Positions 45,807-54,181 of a DNA stretch of 64,000 nucleotides are shown here, in pieces. A model generated the notes under the pieces. It worked only from the letters and a program-made list of their open reading frames with translations, was not told where the DNA came from and did no database searches. Source of the DNA: an uncultured SAR86 cluster bacterium (GTDB lineage: Bacteria > Pseudomonadota > Gammaproteobacteria > Magnimaribacterales > D2472); the NCBI GenBank assembly GCA_902612915.1, contig CACMFH010000006.1, forward strand, positions 1 to 64,000. Direction: 5' to 3'. The first letter of the stretch is position 1; each line of letters begins with the position of its first letter. The position numbers and the translations under genes were made by a program.

Positions 45807-46238
45807 TTATAAATAATCGATTCCTTTATTAGCAAGTGCGTCTGCTATTTCGTTTTTTTCATGACCGGAATGACCTTTTACCCAATTCCATTTTACATTG
45901 TGTTTGGTTGTTAATTTATCCAATTCAATCCAAAGATCTTTATTTTTAACATCTTTTTTTGATGCATTTTTCCAGTTATTTTTTTTCCAATTTTCTATCC
46001 AGGAAGTAATTCCATCCATTACATATTTAGAATCAGTAGTAATATTTACTTCGCAAGATTCTTTTAAGACACTTAAACCATGAATAGCAGCCTTTAACTC
46101 CATTTTATTATTAGTAGTATTTTTTTCACCACCGAAATATTCTTTTGAAATATTTTCATATTCAATAAGCACTCCCCATCCCCCATCTCCAGGATTTCCT
46201 CTGCACGCACCATCTGTATAAATATTTACTGTTTTCAT
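45807..46238 (-). CDS. rnhA: Ribonuclease HI
   Basis: A 143-residue RNase H1 that removes RNA from RNA-DNA hybrids. The four carboxylates are visible: Asp in IYTDGACRGNPG (about residue 8), Glu in KMELKAAIHGL (about 47), Asp in TTDSKYVMDGI (about 68) and the last in NEIADALANKG (about 132). The basic-protrusion helix is ENWKKNNWKNASKKDVKN. The gene is divergent from gloB with 22 bp between start codons, as in E. coli. Confidence 0.95.
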   Translation of the reverse strand: MKTVNIYTDGACRGNPGDGGWGVLIEYENISKEYFGGEKNTTNNKMELKAAIHGLSVLKESCEVNITTDSKYVMDGITSWIENWKKNNWKNASKKDVKNKDLWIELDKLTTKHNVKWNWVKGHSGHEKNEIADALANKGIDYL

Positions 46239-46260
46239 AAATTTAAACTAGAATTTGCAT

Positions 46261-47022
46261 ATGTTAAGTGTAGAGCCGATAAAAGCATATACAGATAATT
46301 ATATTTGGTTAGTATCAACTAATGAAGGGTCAATAGTTGTTGATCCAGGAGAATCAAAAGAAATTCTTAATCTTATTGATACTAATGAGATTGATTTGAA
46401 AGGAGTTCTAATAACTCATCATCATTACGATCATACTAATGGGCTTCTTGATCTAACCAATAAGATGAATCTTGAAGTATATGGACCTGAAAAAATTGAA
46501 GGAATAAACAATATAGTTAATGAATCTGATAAGTTTTCGCTTATAGGTATTGATTTTGAGGTTATTGAGATTCCAGGTCATACCTTGGATCATCTTGCCT
46601 TTTACTCATCTAATAATGAAGACCCAATACTTTTTTGTGGAGATACTTTGTTTGCTGGTGGTTGTGGTCGTGTTTTTGAAGGTACATTTGAACAGATGTT
46701 TATGTCATTAAAGAAAATTTCAAAATATCCAAAAGAGACAAAAGTTTTTTGTGGTCATGAATACACTCTTTCAAATTTAAAATTTGCACTGGAAGTAGAT
46801 AAAGATAATAAAGATCTCATGAATGAATTTAACAATATTGAAAAGTTAATTTCTTCAGATATTCCCTCTTTACCAACTAATTTAAATAAAGAACTTAAAT
46901 TAAATCCATTTTTAAGATGTCATGATATTGATATAAAAAATAAAGTTATTGAAAAATTCGATATCATAGATGATGAATTACAAATATTTACTGCTTTGAG
47001 AAAATGGAAAGACAATTTCTAA
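46261..47022 (+). CDS. gloB: Hydroxyacylglutathione hydrolase (glyoxalase II)
   Basis: About 253 residues, an MBL-fold enzyme that hydrolyses S-lactoylglutathione in methylglyoxal detoxification. It has ITHHHYDHTNG (metal site), EIPGHTLDHLAFYS, FCGDTLFAGGCGRVFEGT and VFCGHEYTLSNLKFA, followed by the GloB C-terminal domain with a FLRC segment. The ATG at 46261 is preferred to a TTG two codons earlier. Its 3' end overlaps mltD by 19 bp. The rnhA gene is divergent. Confidence 0.94.
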   Translation: MLSVEPIKAYTDNYIWLVSTNEGSIVVDPGESKEILNLIDTNEIDLKGVLITHHHYDHTNGLLDLTNKMNLEVYGPEKIEGINNIVNESDKFSLIGIDFEVIEIPGHTLDHLAFYSSNNEDPILFCGDTLFAGGCGRVFEGTFEQMFMSLKKISKYPKETKVFCGHEYTLSNLKFALEVDKDNKDLMNEFNNIEKLISSDIPSLPTNLNKELKLNPFLRCHDIDIKNKVIEKFDIIDDELQIFTALRKWKDNF

Positions 47023-48476
47023 GAGTATTCTTTTTATTGTTTTTTATTGTTGGATGTCAGCAAGTTGAAATTAATAAATTAGAAACAACTGCAAAAGAGA
47101 AAAATTTAGATTCTTTTGAAAATTCTGTTTATAAAAATGATGAAGATAAAAGTATCTGGACTTATATCCAAGATAATAATAACTCAAACGATAATTTAGT
47201 AATTGACAATCAGATCTTGTCATATATGAATATGCACTTAAAAGATCTTGATAAATTTGAAGAGTACTTGAACGATTCATATTACTTTTTATATTTTGTT
47301 GTAAATGAATTAGAAAAAAATAATCTGCCAGTAGAATTAGCGATTCTTCCATATATAGAAAGTAACTATGATCCTTTTTCAATCTCATCATCAGGTGCTG
47401 TTGGTATTTGGCAATTTATGCCAAGAACAGGAAGGCTTTATGAGCTGAATAAGTCATGGTGGTATGAGGATAGACATGATCCATATAAATCAACTGAAGC
47501 AGCTGTCGGATATTTGAAATATTTGTATGAAAGATTTAATAAAGATATATATCTTACAATTGCTTCATATAATGCTGGTCCATCTCTAGTTGATAGAAGA
47601 ATTAATCAAAACAAAAGACGTGGAGAGAATACAGATTTTTGGTCACTCAATCTTCCTTCTCAAACAAAAAATTATGTTCCTAAATATATAGCTCTAAGAG
47701 AATTAATTCTTAATTCAGAAAAATATGGCGTAAAGATGCCAAACATACCATATGATTCAGTTGTAGAAAAAGTAAATATCCCTGGTCAAGTAGAAATATT
47801 AGCCCTTAGTGAATTTCTAGATATCAAACCTGAGCTTTTGTATAAACTAAATGCTGGATACACCAAATGGGCATCCGCTCCAAAAGATGAAAGTATTTTT
47901 TATATTCCTAAAGATAAGTACTTCTTATTTACTAGTGAAACAAATCCCTTTAATAAAACTAATGATATCAACTGGATTTCTCATATTGTTAAAAGAGGAG
48001 ATAACCTTTGGGACTTATCAGTTAAATATGACACCGAAGTTAAAATTATTAAGGAGATAAATTATTTAGATAATAATCTTTTGTCAATAAATGATACCTT
48101 GTTGATTCCTTTAGGAAAAAGTAAATCAAATAATTTCATACCATATGAAATGTATATTGTTTCTGAAGGAGATACTTTATGGGGAATAGCAAAAAAATAT
48201 AATTTAGATGTTCGTGATCTTGCCAGAATGAATTCACTCAATGAAGATGAATATCTTCAACTAGGACAACAACTTTCAATTGGAAATAAAAATATTCATA
48301 GGAATATTGAATCAAAAAAAAGAACAATTCTTTACTCAGTTAAACAAGGTGACAATTTATATAAAATATCTGAATTATTTGATGTCACTATAAAAAGTAT
48401 AGAAGAGATCAATGATTTTAATGAATCAACTTTAATGCCAGGTCAAATTATTAAGATTGCTATTCGAGCTTTTTAG
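47004..48476 (+). CDS. mltD: Membrane-bound lytic murein transglycosylase D
   Basis: A 490-residue lipoprotein (signal FFLLFFIVGC, lipidated Cys near 18). An SLT transglycosylase domain lies at about 105-260, with catalytic Glu in LPYIESNYDP, GAVGIWQFMP and TIASYNAGP. Three LysM peptidoglycan-binding modules follow, starting near HIVKRGDNLWDLS (about 330), YIVSEGDTLWGIA (about 385) and YSVKQGDNLYKIS (about 445). It cleaves peptidoglycan glycan strands to 1,6-anhydro ends. It starts inside gloB (19-bp overlap) and ends overlapping oppC by 4 bp. Confidence 0.94.
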   Translation: MERQFLRVFFLLFFIVGCQQVEINKLETTAKEKNLDSFENSVYKNDEDKSIWTYIQDNNNSNDNLVIDNQILSYMNMHLKDLDKFEEYLNDSYYFLYFVVNELEKNNLPVELAILPYIESNYDPFSISSSGAVGIWQFMPRTGRLYELNKSWWYEDRHDPYKSTEAAVGYLKYLYERFNKDIYLTIASYNAGPSLVDRRINQNKRRGENTDFWSLNLPSQTKNYVPKYIALRELILNSEKYGVKMPNIPYDSVVEKVNIPGQVEILALSEFLDIKPELLYKLNAGYTKWASAPKDESIFYIPKDKYFLFTSETNPFNKTNDINWISHIVKRGDNLWDLSVKYDTEVKIIKEINYLDNNLLSINDTLLIPLGKSKSNNFIPYEMYIVSEGDTLWGIAKKYNLDVRDLARMNSLNEDEYLQLGQQLSIGNKNIHRNIESKKRTILYSVKQGDNLYKISELFDVTIKSIEEINDFNESTLMPGQIIKIAIRAF

Positions 48477-49321
48477 TTATCAGATGTTTTTGGATCGAGA
48501 GCGTCTCTAAGGCCATCGCCAAAGAAATTTAAAGCAAATAAAGTAATAGTAAATGTTATCCCTGGATAAATAAGCAGCCAACTAAATTCTTCCATAGATT
48601 CAACTCCATCTTTGATTAAGGTTCCCCAACTACTCATAGGTGGTTGTATACCTAATCCAAGAAAACTCAAAAAACCTTCCAATAGCATTACTTGAGGGAT
48701 GGTTAATGTTGCATAAACCGCTATTGGTCCGAGTATATTTGGAAGTAAATGTCTTCTAAACATTGATATATTAGACACACCCATAGCTTTTGCTGCCATT
48801 ACAAATTCTTGATTTTTTAATCCTATAACTTGTCCTCTAACAATTCTTGCCATTGTAAGCCACTCTACGGCTCCAATTGCACCAAATAACAACCATAAAT
48901 TTCTACCAAAAATTACCATTAACAAAATTATAAAAATTATGAATGGGAGTCCATACAAAATATCCACGATCCTCATCATAATTGAATCAACTCTTCCGCC
49001 AATATATCCTGCAATAATTCCCCATGAAACTCCTATAATTAAAGCTACGCCAGTAGCAACAAAGCCAACCAACAATGAAATTCTTGCTCCATAAAGTATC
49101 CTACTCAACAGATCTCTTCCTAAAACATCAGTACCCAGTAAATGGTCTGCTGAAGGCGGACTTGCACCCAAACTTAGATTTTGATATGAATAAGAATAAG
49201 GAGCAATCCATGGTGCAAGAGCAGCACAAATTATTAGTAAAATTAATATAAATCCACCAAACATTGCTGCTCTATTTCTAGAGAGTCTATATAAAGCGTC
49301 AGACCATAAAGAATTATTCAT
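48473..49321 (-). CDS. oppC: Oligopeptide ABC transporter permease OppC
   Basis: A 282-residue inner-membrane permease of the peptide ABC importer family. There is one early membrane segment (about 18-40), the LGTDVLGRDLLSRILYGARISL motif shared by OppC/DppC, then five more segments. The EAA coupling loop MAAKAMGVSNISMFRRHLLPN is near 180-200. It overlaps oppB by 4 bp. No ATPase genes follow: the next gene is the convergent mltD. Confidence 0.92.
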   Translation of the reverse strand: MNNSLWSDALYRLSRNRAAMFGGFILILLIICAALAPWIAPYSYSYQNLSLGASPPSADHLLGTDVLGRDLLSRILYGARISLLVGFVATGVALIIGVSWGIIAGYIGGRVDSIMMRIVDILYGLPFIIFIILLMVIFGRNLWLLFGAIGAVEWLTMARIVRGQVIGLKNQEFVMAAKAMGVSNISMFRRHLLPNILGPIAVYATLTIPQVMLLEGFLSFLGLGIQPPMSSWGTLIKDGVESMEEFSWLLIYPGITFTITLFALNFFGDGLRDALDPKTSDN

Positions 49322-50241
49322 GATGCATCTCTAGATCTAGGATTTAACCAAAGTGCCGCTAAGTCAGACATCAAATTAAAAAATACAATCATTGCAGAGA
49401 AAAATATTGTTGTACCCAAAATCATTGTGTAATCTCTATTGAAAGCAGCTTCAACATAAAATCTTCCAAGTCCTGGTATTTGAAAAATGGTTTCAACTAC
49501 AAATGATCCTGCTAATAGCCCTGCAATTGCTGGTCCAAGAAAAGAAACAACAGGAATTAATCCACCTTGCATTGCATGCTTAATAACAACCATTCTTTCA
49601 GTTAGCCCTTTTGCTCTAGCAGTTCTGATGAAATCTTGGTTAAGAACTTCTAGCATACCGCCTCTGCTTAATCGGGCAATATATGCAGCATAGGCAAATC
49701 CCAAGGTTAACGATGGCAAAATTTTATCGCCAGGTAATTGACCCCAACCTGAAACTGGGAGTATCTCAAGATTTATTCCAAATATAAGAACTAATAACGG
49801 CCCCATAAGAAAAGTTGGGACACATATTCCAATCATTGCTACTGCCATTGGAATAAAATCAAGAAAAGTATTTCTTTTTAAGGCAGCTAAAACTCCAGAA
49901 AATATACCCATAACAAGAGCAATTAAAATTGCATAAAAAGCTAACTCAAATGTTACTGGCAATCCAGTTGCAATCATCTCAGTTACAGAACGCCCTGGAA
50001 ACCTAAAAGATGGTCCTAAATCGCCTCTCAGTAAACCAGACATATAATCAACATACTGCTCCCAATTAGATGCATCTAAATTATATGCCTCATTCAAATT
50101 TTTAAGTACTTGAGGCGAGACAGCCTTATCTGCATCAAATGGACCACCAGGAGCAATCTTTATTAAGAAAAAAGTTATGCTAGCGACTGCTAACAAAACA
50201 GGAATTGCAACTAAAATTCTTCTAAAGAAAATCGCTATCAT
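49318..50241 (-). CDS. oppB: Oligopeptide ABC transporter permease OppB
   Basis: A 307-residue permease with six predicted membrane segments. The N-terminus FFRRILVAIPVLLAVASITFFLIKIAPGGPFD is typical of OppB. The EAA loop (RTARAKGLTERMVVIKHAMQ near 210-230) and the closing NRDYTMILGTTIFFS region are conserved. It pairs with OppC to form the membrane channel. It lies 6 bp after oppA and overlaps oppC by 4 bp. Confidence 0.92.
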   Translation of the reverse strand: MIAIFFRRILVAIPVLLAVASITFFLIKIAPGGPFDADKAVSPQVLKNLNEAYNLDASNWEQYVDYMSGLLRGDLGPSFRFPGRSVTEMIATGLPVTFELAFYAILIALVMGIFSGVLAALKRNTFLDFIPMAVAMIGICVPTFLMGPLLVLIFGINLEILPVSGWGQLPGDKILPSLTLGFAYAAYIARLSRGGMLEVLNQDFIRTARAKGLTERMVVIKHAMQGGLIPVVSFLGPAIAGLLAGSFVVETIFQIPGLGRFYVEAAFNRDYTMILGTTIFFSAMIVFFNLMSDLAALWLNPRSRDAS

Positions 50242-50247
50242 GCGAAA

Positions 50248-51867
50248 TTAATCTCTTTCTAAATAAATAAATTTAGGATGATGGTGATCAAGAATATGTG
50301 GATTAAATCCCTTAACGTCTGGAGATAATTGATAAACCCTTACATACGTATATAGGGGAATTATTGGCATATTATCAATTAATATTTTCTCTGCTTCATT
50401 AAGCAACTCATATCTTTTCTCTTGATCGTTAATTGTATTTGCCTCTTCAACCAATGCATCAAAATCCATATTCTCCCAACCAGTTTTATTATTTCCCCTG
50501 TTTGGTCTCATTAAATCTAGGAAAGTATTTGGATCTTCATAATCTCCTATCCAGCCAGCTCTTGATATTTGGAAATCTCCTACCATTTCCCTACTTAAAT
50601 AGACTTTCCAATCTTGATTAACAAGTTCCACTTCAATACCGAGTTCATTTTGCCACATTTGCTGGATTGCTAAGGCAACCTTTCGATGACCCTCATTAGT
50701 ATTAAAAAGAATTTCTAATTTAGGAAATGGATTATCTGAAGAGTATCCAGCCTCAGCTAATAATTGTTTTGCTAGAGTAGGATCATATGGTATTTCAGTT
50801 GATGGTTGATAGCCATTTGAACCAGGAGGCGTAAAAGAATATGCAGGAATTTGACCGCACTGAGTTACCTTATCAACTAAAAGCTGCCTATCAATTGAAT
50901 ATGCTAATGCTTTTCTTACTCTTACATCACTCAGCGTTTCATTTTCAGTATTAATCCTATAAAAATATGTTCCCATGTATGGATCAATCTTTAAATTTGG
51001 ATTTTTTTCTTCTATATAAATTGGACATTTTTGAGTTGGCATGCTTGAAGTCAAATGTAATTGTCCAGCCCTAAACATTCTGTCTTCTGTCATTACATTT
51101 GAAACTGGATAATAGTGAATTTCATTTAGGCGTACCATCGATGCGTCATAGTAATGAGGATTCTTTTCAACAACAATCTTATTATTAAGCTCCCAAGTTT
51201 TAAGTTGAAAAGGACCATTGCATACAAAGTTGCCTGGTCTTGTCCATTCTCCATTCCTATCATCAATATCGCCATGTTTTAAAACAGTTTCTTTATGAAC
51301 AGGCCATGTGCTGTAATGACTTAAAAGACCAATGAAGAAAGGTGTTGGATTTTTTAAATTAACCTTTAGTGTATGTGAGTCAAGTGCCTTTATGCCTACT
51401 TCGTCAAAATTATCTATTTCTCCATTATGATACTCATAGGCACCTACTAAATAATAAAGCATGTCAGGATATTGCGAGCCAAGACTAGCAGTTAAAATTC
51501 TTTTCCATGACCAAACAAAATCATCAGCGGTAACAGGATCACCATTCGACCATTTTGCATTTTTGTTTAATTTAAAAATATATTCCTTTCCGTCATCACT
51601 AATAGTCCATGATTCTGCAGTTCCAGGAATATATCCATCAGAACCTGTAGGGTTTGGATTTGGAATAGTTAAGCCTTCGCATAAGCTAATAAGAATATGA
51701 TGCTCAGGAACGCCTGTGACAATGTGTGGGTCTATTCCTTGAGGCTCAGAGCCATTTCCATGGTGGTATATTTGTTGCTCAAGGCCAGAATCGACTGGTG
51801 TAATATTCTCTGAACATCCAATTAAAAATATTAAGGTTATAGACAGTATGTTTATTTTCTTAGTCAT
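50248..51867 (-). CDS. oppA: Oligopeptide-binding lipoprotein OppA
   Basis: A 539-residue family 5 solute-binding protein. It is a lipoprotein in form, with LIFLIGC and predicted lipidation at about Cys18. GSEPQGIDPHIVTG near 40-50 is the OppA/MppA signature, GDPVTADDFVWSWKR is near 110-125, and the peptide-binding core NPHYYDASMVRLNEI and RVRKALAYSIDRQ follow. It captures oligopeptides in the periplasm for OppBC. Anchored rather than free OppA is unusual for most enteric bacteria but common elsewhere. It begins 10 bp after ppiD. Confidence 0.92.
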   Translation of the reverse strand: MTKKINILSITLIFLIGCSENITPVDSGLEQQIYHHGNGSEPQGIDPHIVTGVPEHHILISLCEGLTIPNPNPTGSDGYIPGTAESWTISDDGKEYIFKLNKNAKWSNGDPVTADDFVWSWKRILTASLGSQYPDMLYYLVGAYEYHNGEIDNFDEVGIKALDSHTLKVNLKNPTPFFIGLLSHYSTWPVHKETVLKHGDIDDRNGEWTRPGNFVCNGPFQLKTWELNNKIVVEKNPHYYDASMVRLNEIHYYPVSNVMTEDRMFRAGQLHLTSSMPTQKCPIYIEEKNPNLKIDPYMGTYFYRINTENETLSDVRVRKALAYSIDRQLLVDKVTQCGQIPAYSFTPPGSNGYQPSTEIPYDPTLAKQLLAEAGYSSDNPFPKLEILFNTNEGHRKVALAIQQMWQNELGIEVELVNQDWKVYLSREMVGDFQISRAGWIGDYEDPNTFLDLMRPNRGNNKTGWENMDFDALVEEANTINDQEKRYELLNEAEKILIDNMPIIPLYTYVRVYQLSPDVKGFNPHILDHHHPKFIYLERD

Positions 51868-51877
51868 AATAAAATCC

Positions 51878-53752
51878 TTATAGAGCCAAATTGCTCAAAT
51901 TTACCCTGGCTTTGTCAAAAACATCTTCATTAATTATTTGGGACATTTTTGTCATTAAAACATTCTCACTAAAGGAAGTATATTCATTTAGTATATCTTC
52001 GATTTCTGAATCATCTGGAGGATTAAATTTAGTAATATCAATTATATATTTATCTCCGTTACTGGCAGTAACAGTAATCTCAGACCCACTTTTGCTATTA
52101 AATACCTCTGTTAAGATTTCTCTTGGCATAAGTGATGAATATCTTTTAACACCAACGAAAGATTCCCTTGTAACATAAGTATATGTATCAATAAATTTTT
52201 GTTTATCATCTAAATTTTCAATTAGATTTAATTCATCACTTAAAAGTCTAACCTTTTCTATTGCTTTCAGATTAGAAAGCTTTTTATTCACTTCATCTTC
52301 AACAGAATCATAATTTTGAAGTTCAGGTTCTTTAATCATATCTACTGACATAATTATTACCCTATCAGATAACTCGATTGCATAAGGTTCACCAATATTA
52401 GCTTCTGAAGAAAATAGATAATCTCTAATTTCTGGATCTGTTAGGTCAAACTCATACGTTATAGTCGAATAAAGATCTGTACTATTAATTTTTTTATTAA
52501 GAACTTCAGCAATATCATAAATTGAACTATTTTCTAAAATTAAATTTTCAATTTCATTTAAATCATCTTGCATTAATGCGAAAGATTCAGTTTCAATCAG
52601 CTCATTTATGAGGTTTTCTTTAATCTCATCCTCTGCCATAGGTTCTTGAAATGTTTTTTCAGTAACTTTTAAAATATGAAAAGTTTCATCAAGTTCTACT
52701 ATGTCGCTAATCTCATTTAATTCTAAATTTGTTAATGCTTCATCAAATTGAGGAGGAAAAATATCTTTTTCAAAATACTCTAGATCACCGCCAATATCTT
52801 TGGTAACAATATCTTCACTATAATCTTTAGCAATACTAGAAAATTCATTACCCTCTATTAGGAGATTTTGTATATTTTTAATTGAAGATAATGCATCTTC
52901 TCTAGAATCATAATTAATTTTTTCAATCATGATGTGCGAGATTCTTATTTGTGCACTATTTTCAAAATTTGTTAAGTATTGATTATATGAGTTGGCGAGG
53001 TAATCACTTGGTACTTGAACTGAATCTGCATAATCAGATTGTAACAATGTAATATATTCAAAACTTCTTTTTTCGTCAGAATAAAAAAGTATTTCATTCT
53101 CATTGTAATAATCTAATAATTCTGATGAAGTGTTGGTGATTGCATCTTCCAAACCAGTGAAATTAATTTTAATAAAATTTAAATCTGATGATTTTTCAAA
53201 TAGCTCTGCTAAAGTTTTCAATTCTTTTTCTGTTACAAAGCTGACAGTATTAAGAGAGCCTCTATACAAATCTGATGCAGTAAAATCTGTCATTACATCT
53301 ATATAACCTTCTTTTGTAAACCCATTAGAATTTACTTGGGCCTCATACACTCCTTCGTCAAAAATTCCTTCAATTTGAAAAATGGGGCTTTGAACAATCT
53401 CTTTTTTAGTTTCATTTCTTGTTGACTCATTAATGAATCCTAATGATCTTGCTTCTGCTAGTAAAACTTTTTGTAGTATTAGTTCTTGTTTGATACTTTG
53501 ATTTTTAAAATCCTCATCTAATAGATTAAAATCAAAGTCTTCACCATATATGCTTTGGAACCTTTGAACTGCGGAACTAGACGCCAATGCAACATCTGTT
53601 TCAGTAACATCTTCGCCATTTATACTTCCAAAAGATCCTGTAAATCCTGTTCCAAGGGAACCTGTTCCTAAAAAAACAAAAGGAAGACCAAGTAGCAATA
53701 TTACAAGTATTCCTGCTGGTCCTGATAAGAAGTTTCTCAATGAATCCATCAT
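51878..53752 (-). CDS. ppiD: PpiD-type periplasmic peptidyl-prolyl isomerase/chaperone
   Basis: A 624-residue protein anchored by one N-terminal membrane segment (about 12-32). A SurA_N-like helical domain follows (about 35-200), then a parvulin domain (about 250-350) with QIRISHIMIEK, FSSIAKDYSED and GGDLEYFEKDIF, and an acidic C-terminal helical part. PpiD sits beside the Sec translocon and helps outer-membrane and periplasmic proteins fold. It lies after hupB in the tig-clpP-clpX-lon-hupB-ppiD order. A terminator separates it from hupB, and oppA follows within 10 bp. Confidence 0.92.
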   Translation of the reverse strand: MMDSLRNFLSGPAGILVILLLGLPFVFLGTGSLGTGFTGSFGSINGEDVTETDVALASSSAVQRFQSIYGEDFDFNLLDEDFKNQSIKQELILQKVLLAEARSLGFINESTRNETKKEIVQSPIFQIEGIFDEGVYEAQVNSNGFTKEGYIDVMTDFTASDLYRGSLNTVSFVTEKELKTLAELFEKSSDLNFIKINFTGLEDAITNTSSELLDYYNENEILFYSDEKRSFEYITLLQSDYADSVQVPSDYLANSYNQYLTNFENSAQIRISHIMIEKINYDSREDALSSIKNIQNLLIEGNEFSSIAKDYSEDIVTKDIGGDLEYFEKDIFPPQFDEALTNLELNEISDIVELDETFHILKVTEKTFQEPMAEDEIKENLINELIETESFALMQDDLNEIENLILENSSIYDIAEVLNKKINSTDLYSTITYEFDLTDPEIRDYLFSSEANIGEPYAIELSDRVIIMSVDMIKEPELQNYDSVEDEVNKKLSNLKAIEKVRLLSDELNLIENLDDKQKFIDTYTYVTRESFVGVKRYSSLMPREILTEVFNSKSGSEITVTASNGDKYIIDITKFNPPDDSEIEDILNEYTSFSENVLMTKMSQIINEDVFDKARVNLSNLAL

Positions 53753-53771
53753 AGTGCCGATATTATAGAAT

Positions 53772-53799
53772 AAAAAAAGGGTGCATAAGCACCCTTTTT
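53772..53799 (-). terminator. Rho-independent terminator after hupB
   Basis: Stem of AAAGGGTGC/GCACCCTTT with an ATAA loop, followed on the minus strand by a T-run (complement of 53772-53778). It lies 16 bp past the hupB stop and about 20 bp before the ppiD start. Confidence 0.87.
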
Positions 53800-53814
53800 A
53801 AAGTAAAAAATATT

Positions 53815-54093
53815 TTAGCTATTTTTTACCATATCTTTTAAACCTTTACCTGCTTTAAAGCCTGGGACTTTAGATGCTGGAATGTGCATTGCTGCACCAG
53901 TTTGTGGATTTCTTCCTTCTCTAGCAGCTCTATGTCTTACTGAAAATGTGCCAAAGCCTACAAGCGCTACTGAATCCCCTCTACCTAAAGCACCTGATAT
54001 ACCATCTAAAACAGCATCTACTGCTCGACCTGCTTCAGCTTTTGACATATCTGCACTTCCTGCAACTGCATCAACTAAATCTGATTTATTCAT
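53815..54093 (-). CDS. hupB: DNA-binding protein HU
   Basis: A 92-residue HU-family nucleoid protein. It starts [21 protein letters not shown] and has [21 protein letters not shown], where the beta-arm with its Arg/Pro tip inserts into DNA, and a C-terminal [11 protein letters not shown] helix. The position after lon identifies it as the hupB-type subunit. It has its own terminator, and about 90 bp separate it from lon, so an independent promoter is likely. Its codons are noticeably more G+C-rich than those of most genes around it, as expected for a highly expressed gene. Confidence 0.95.
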   Translation of the reverse strand: MNKSDLVDAVAGSADMSKAEAGRAVDAVLDGISGALGRGDSVALVGFGTFSVRHRAAREGRNPQTGAAMHIPASKVPGFKAGKGLKDMVKNS

Positions 54094-54181
54094 ATTTATT
54101 TACTCCTCTGTGATAATTTATTTAATAAATATACCTCTATGAAAAGCTTTTTATAGCTAAAAGTCAAGCAAATAAAGGGTT

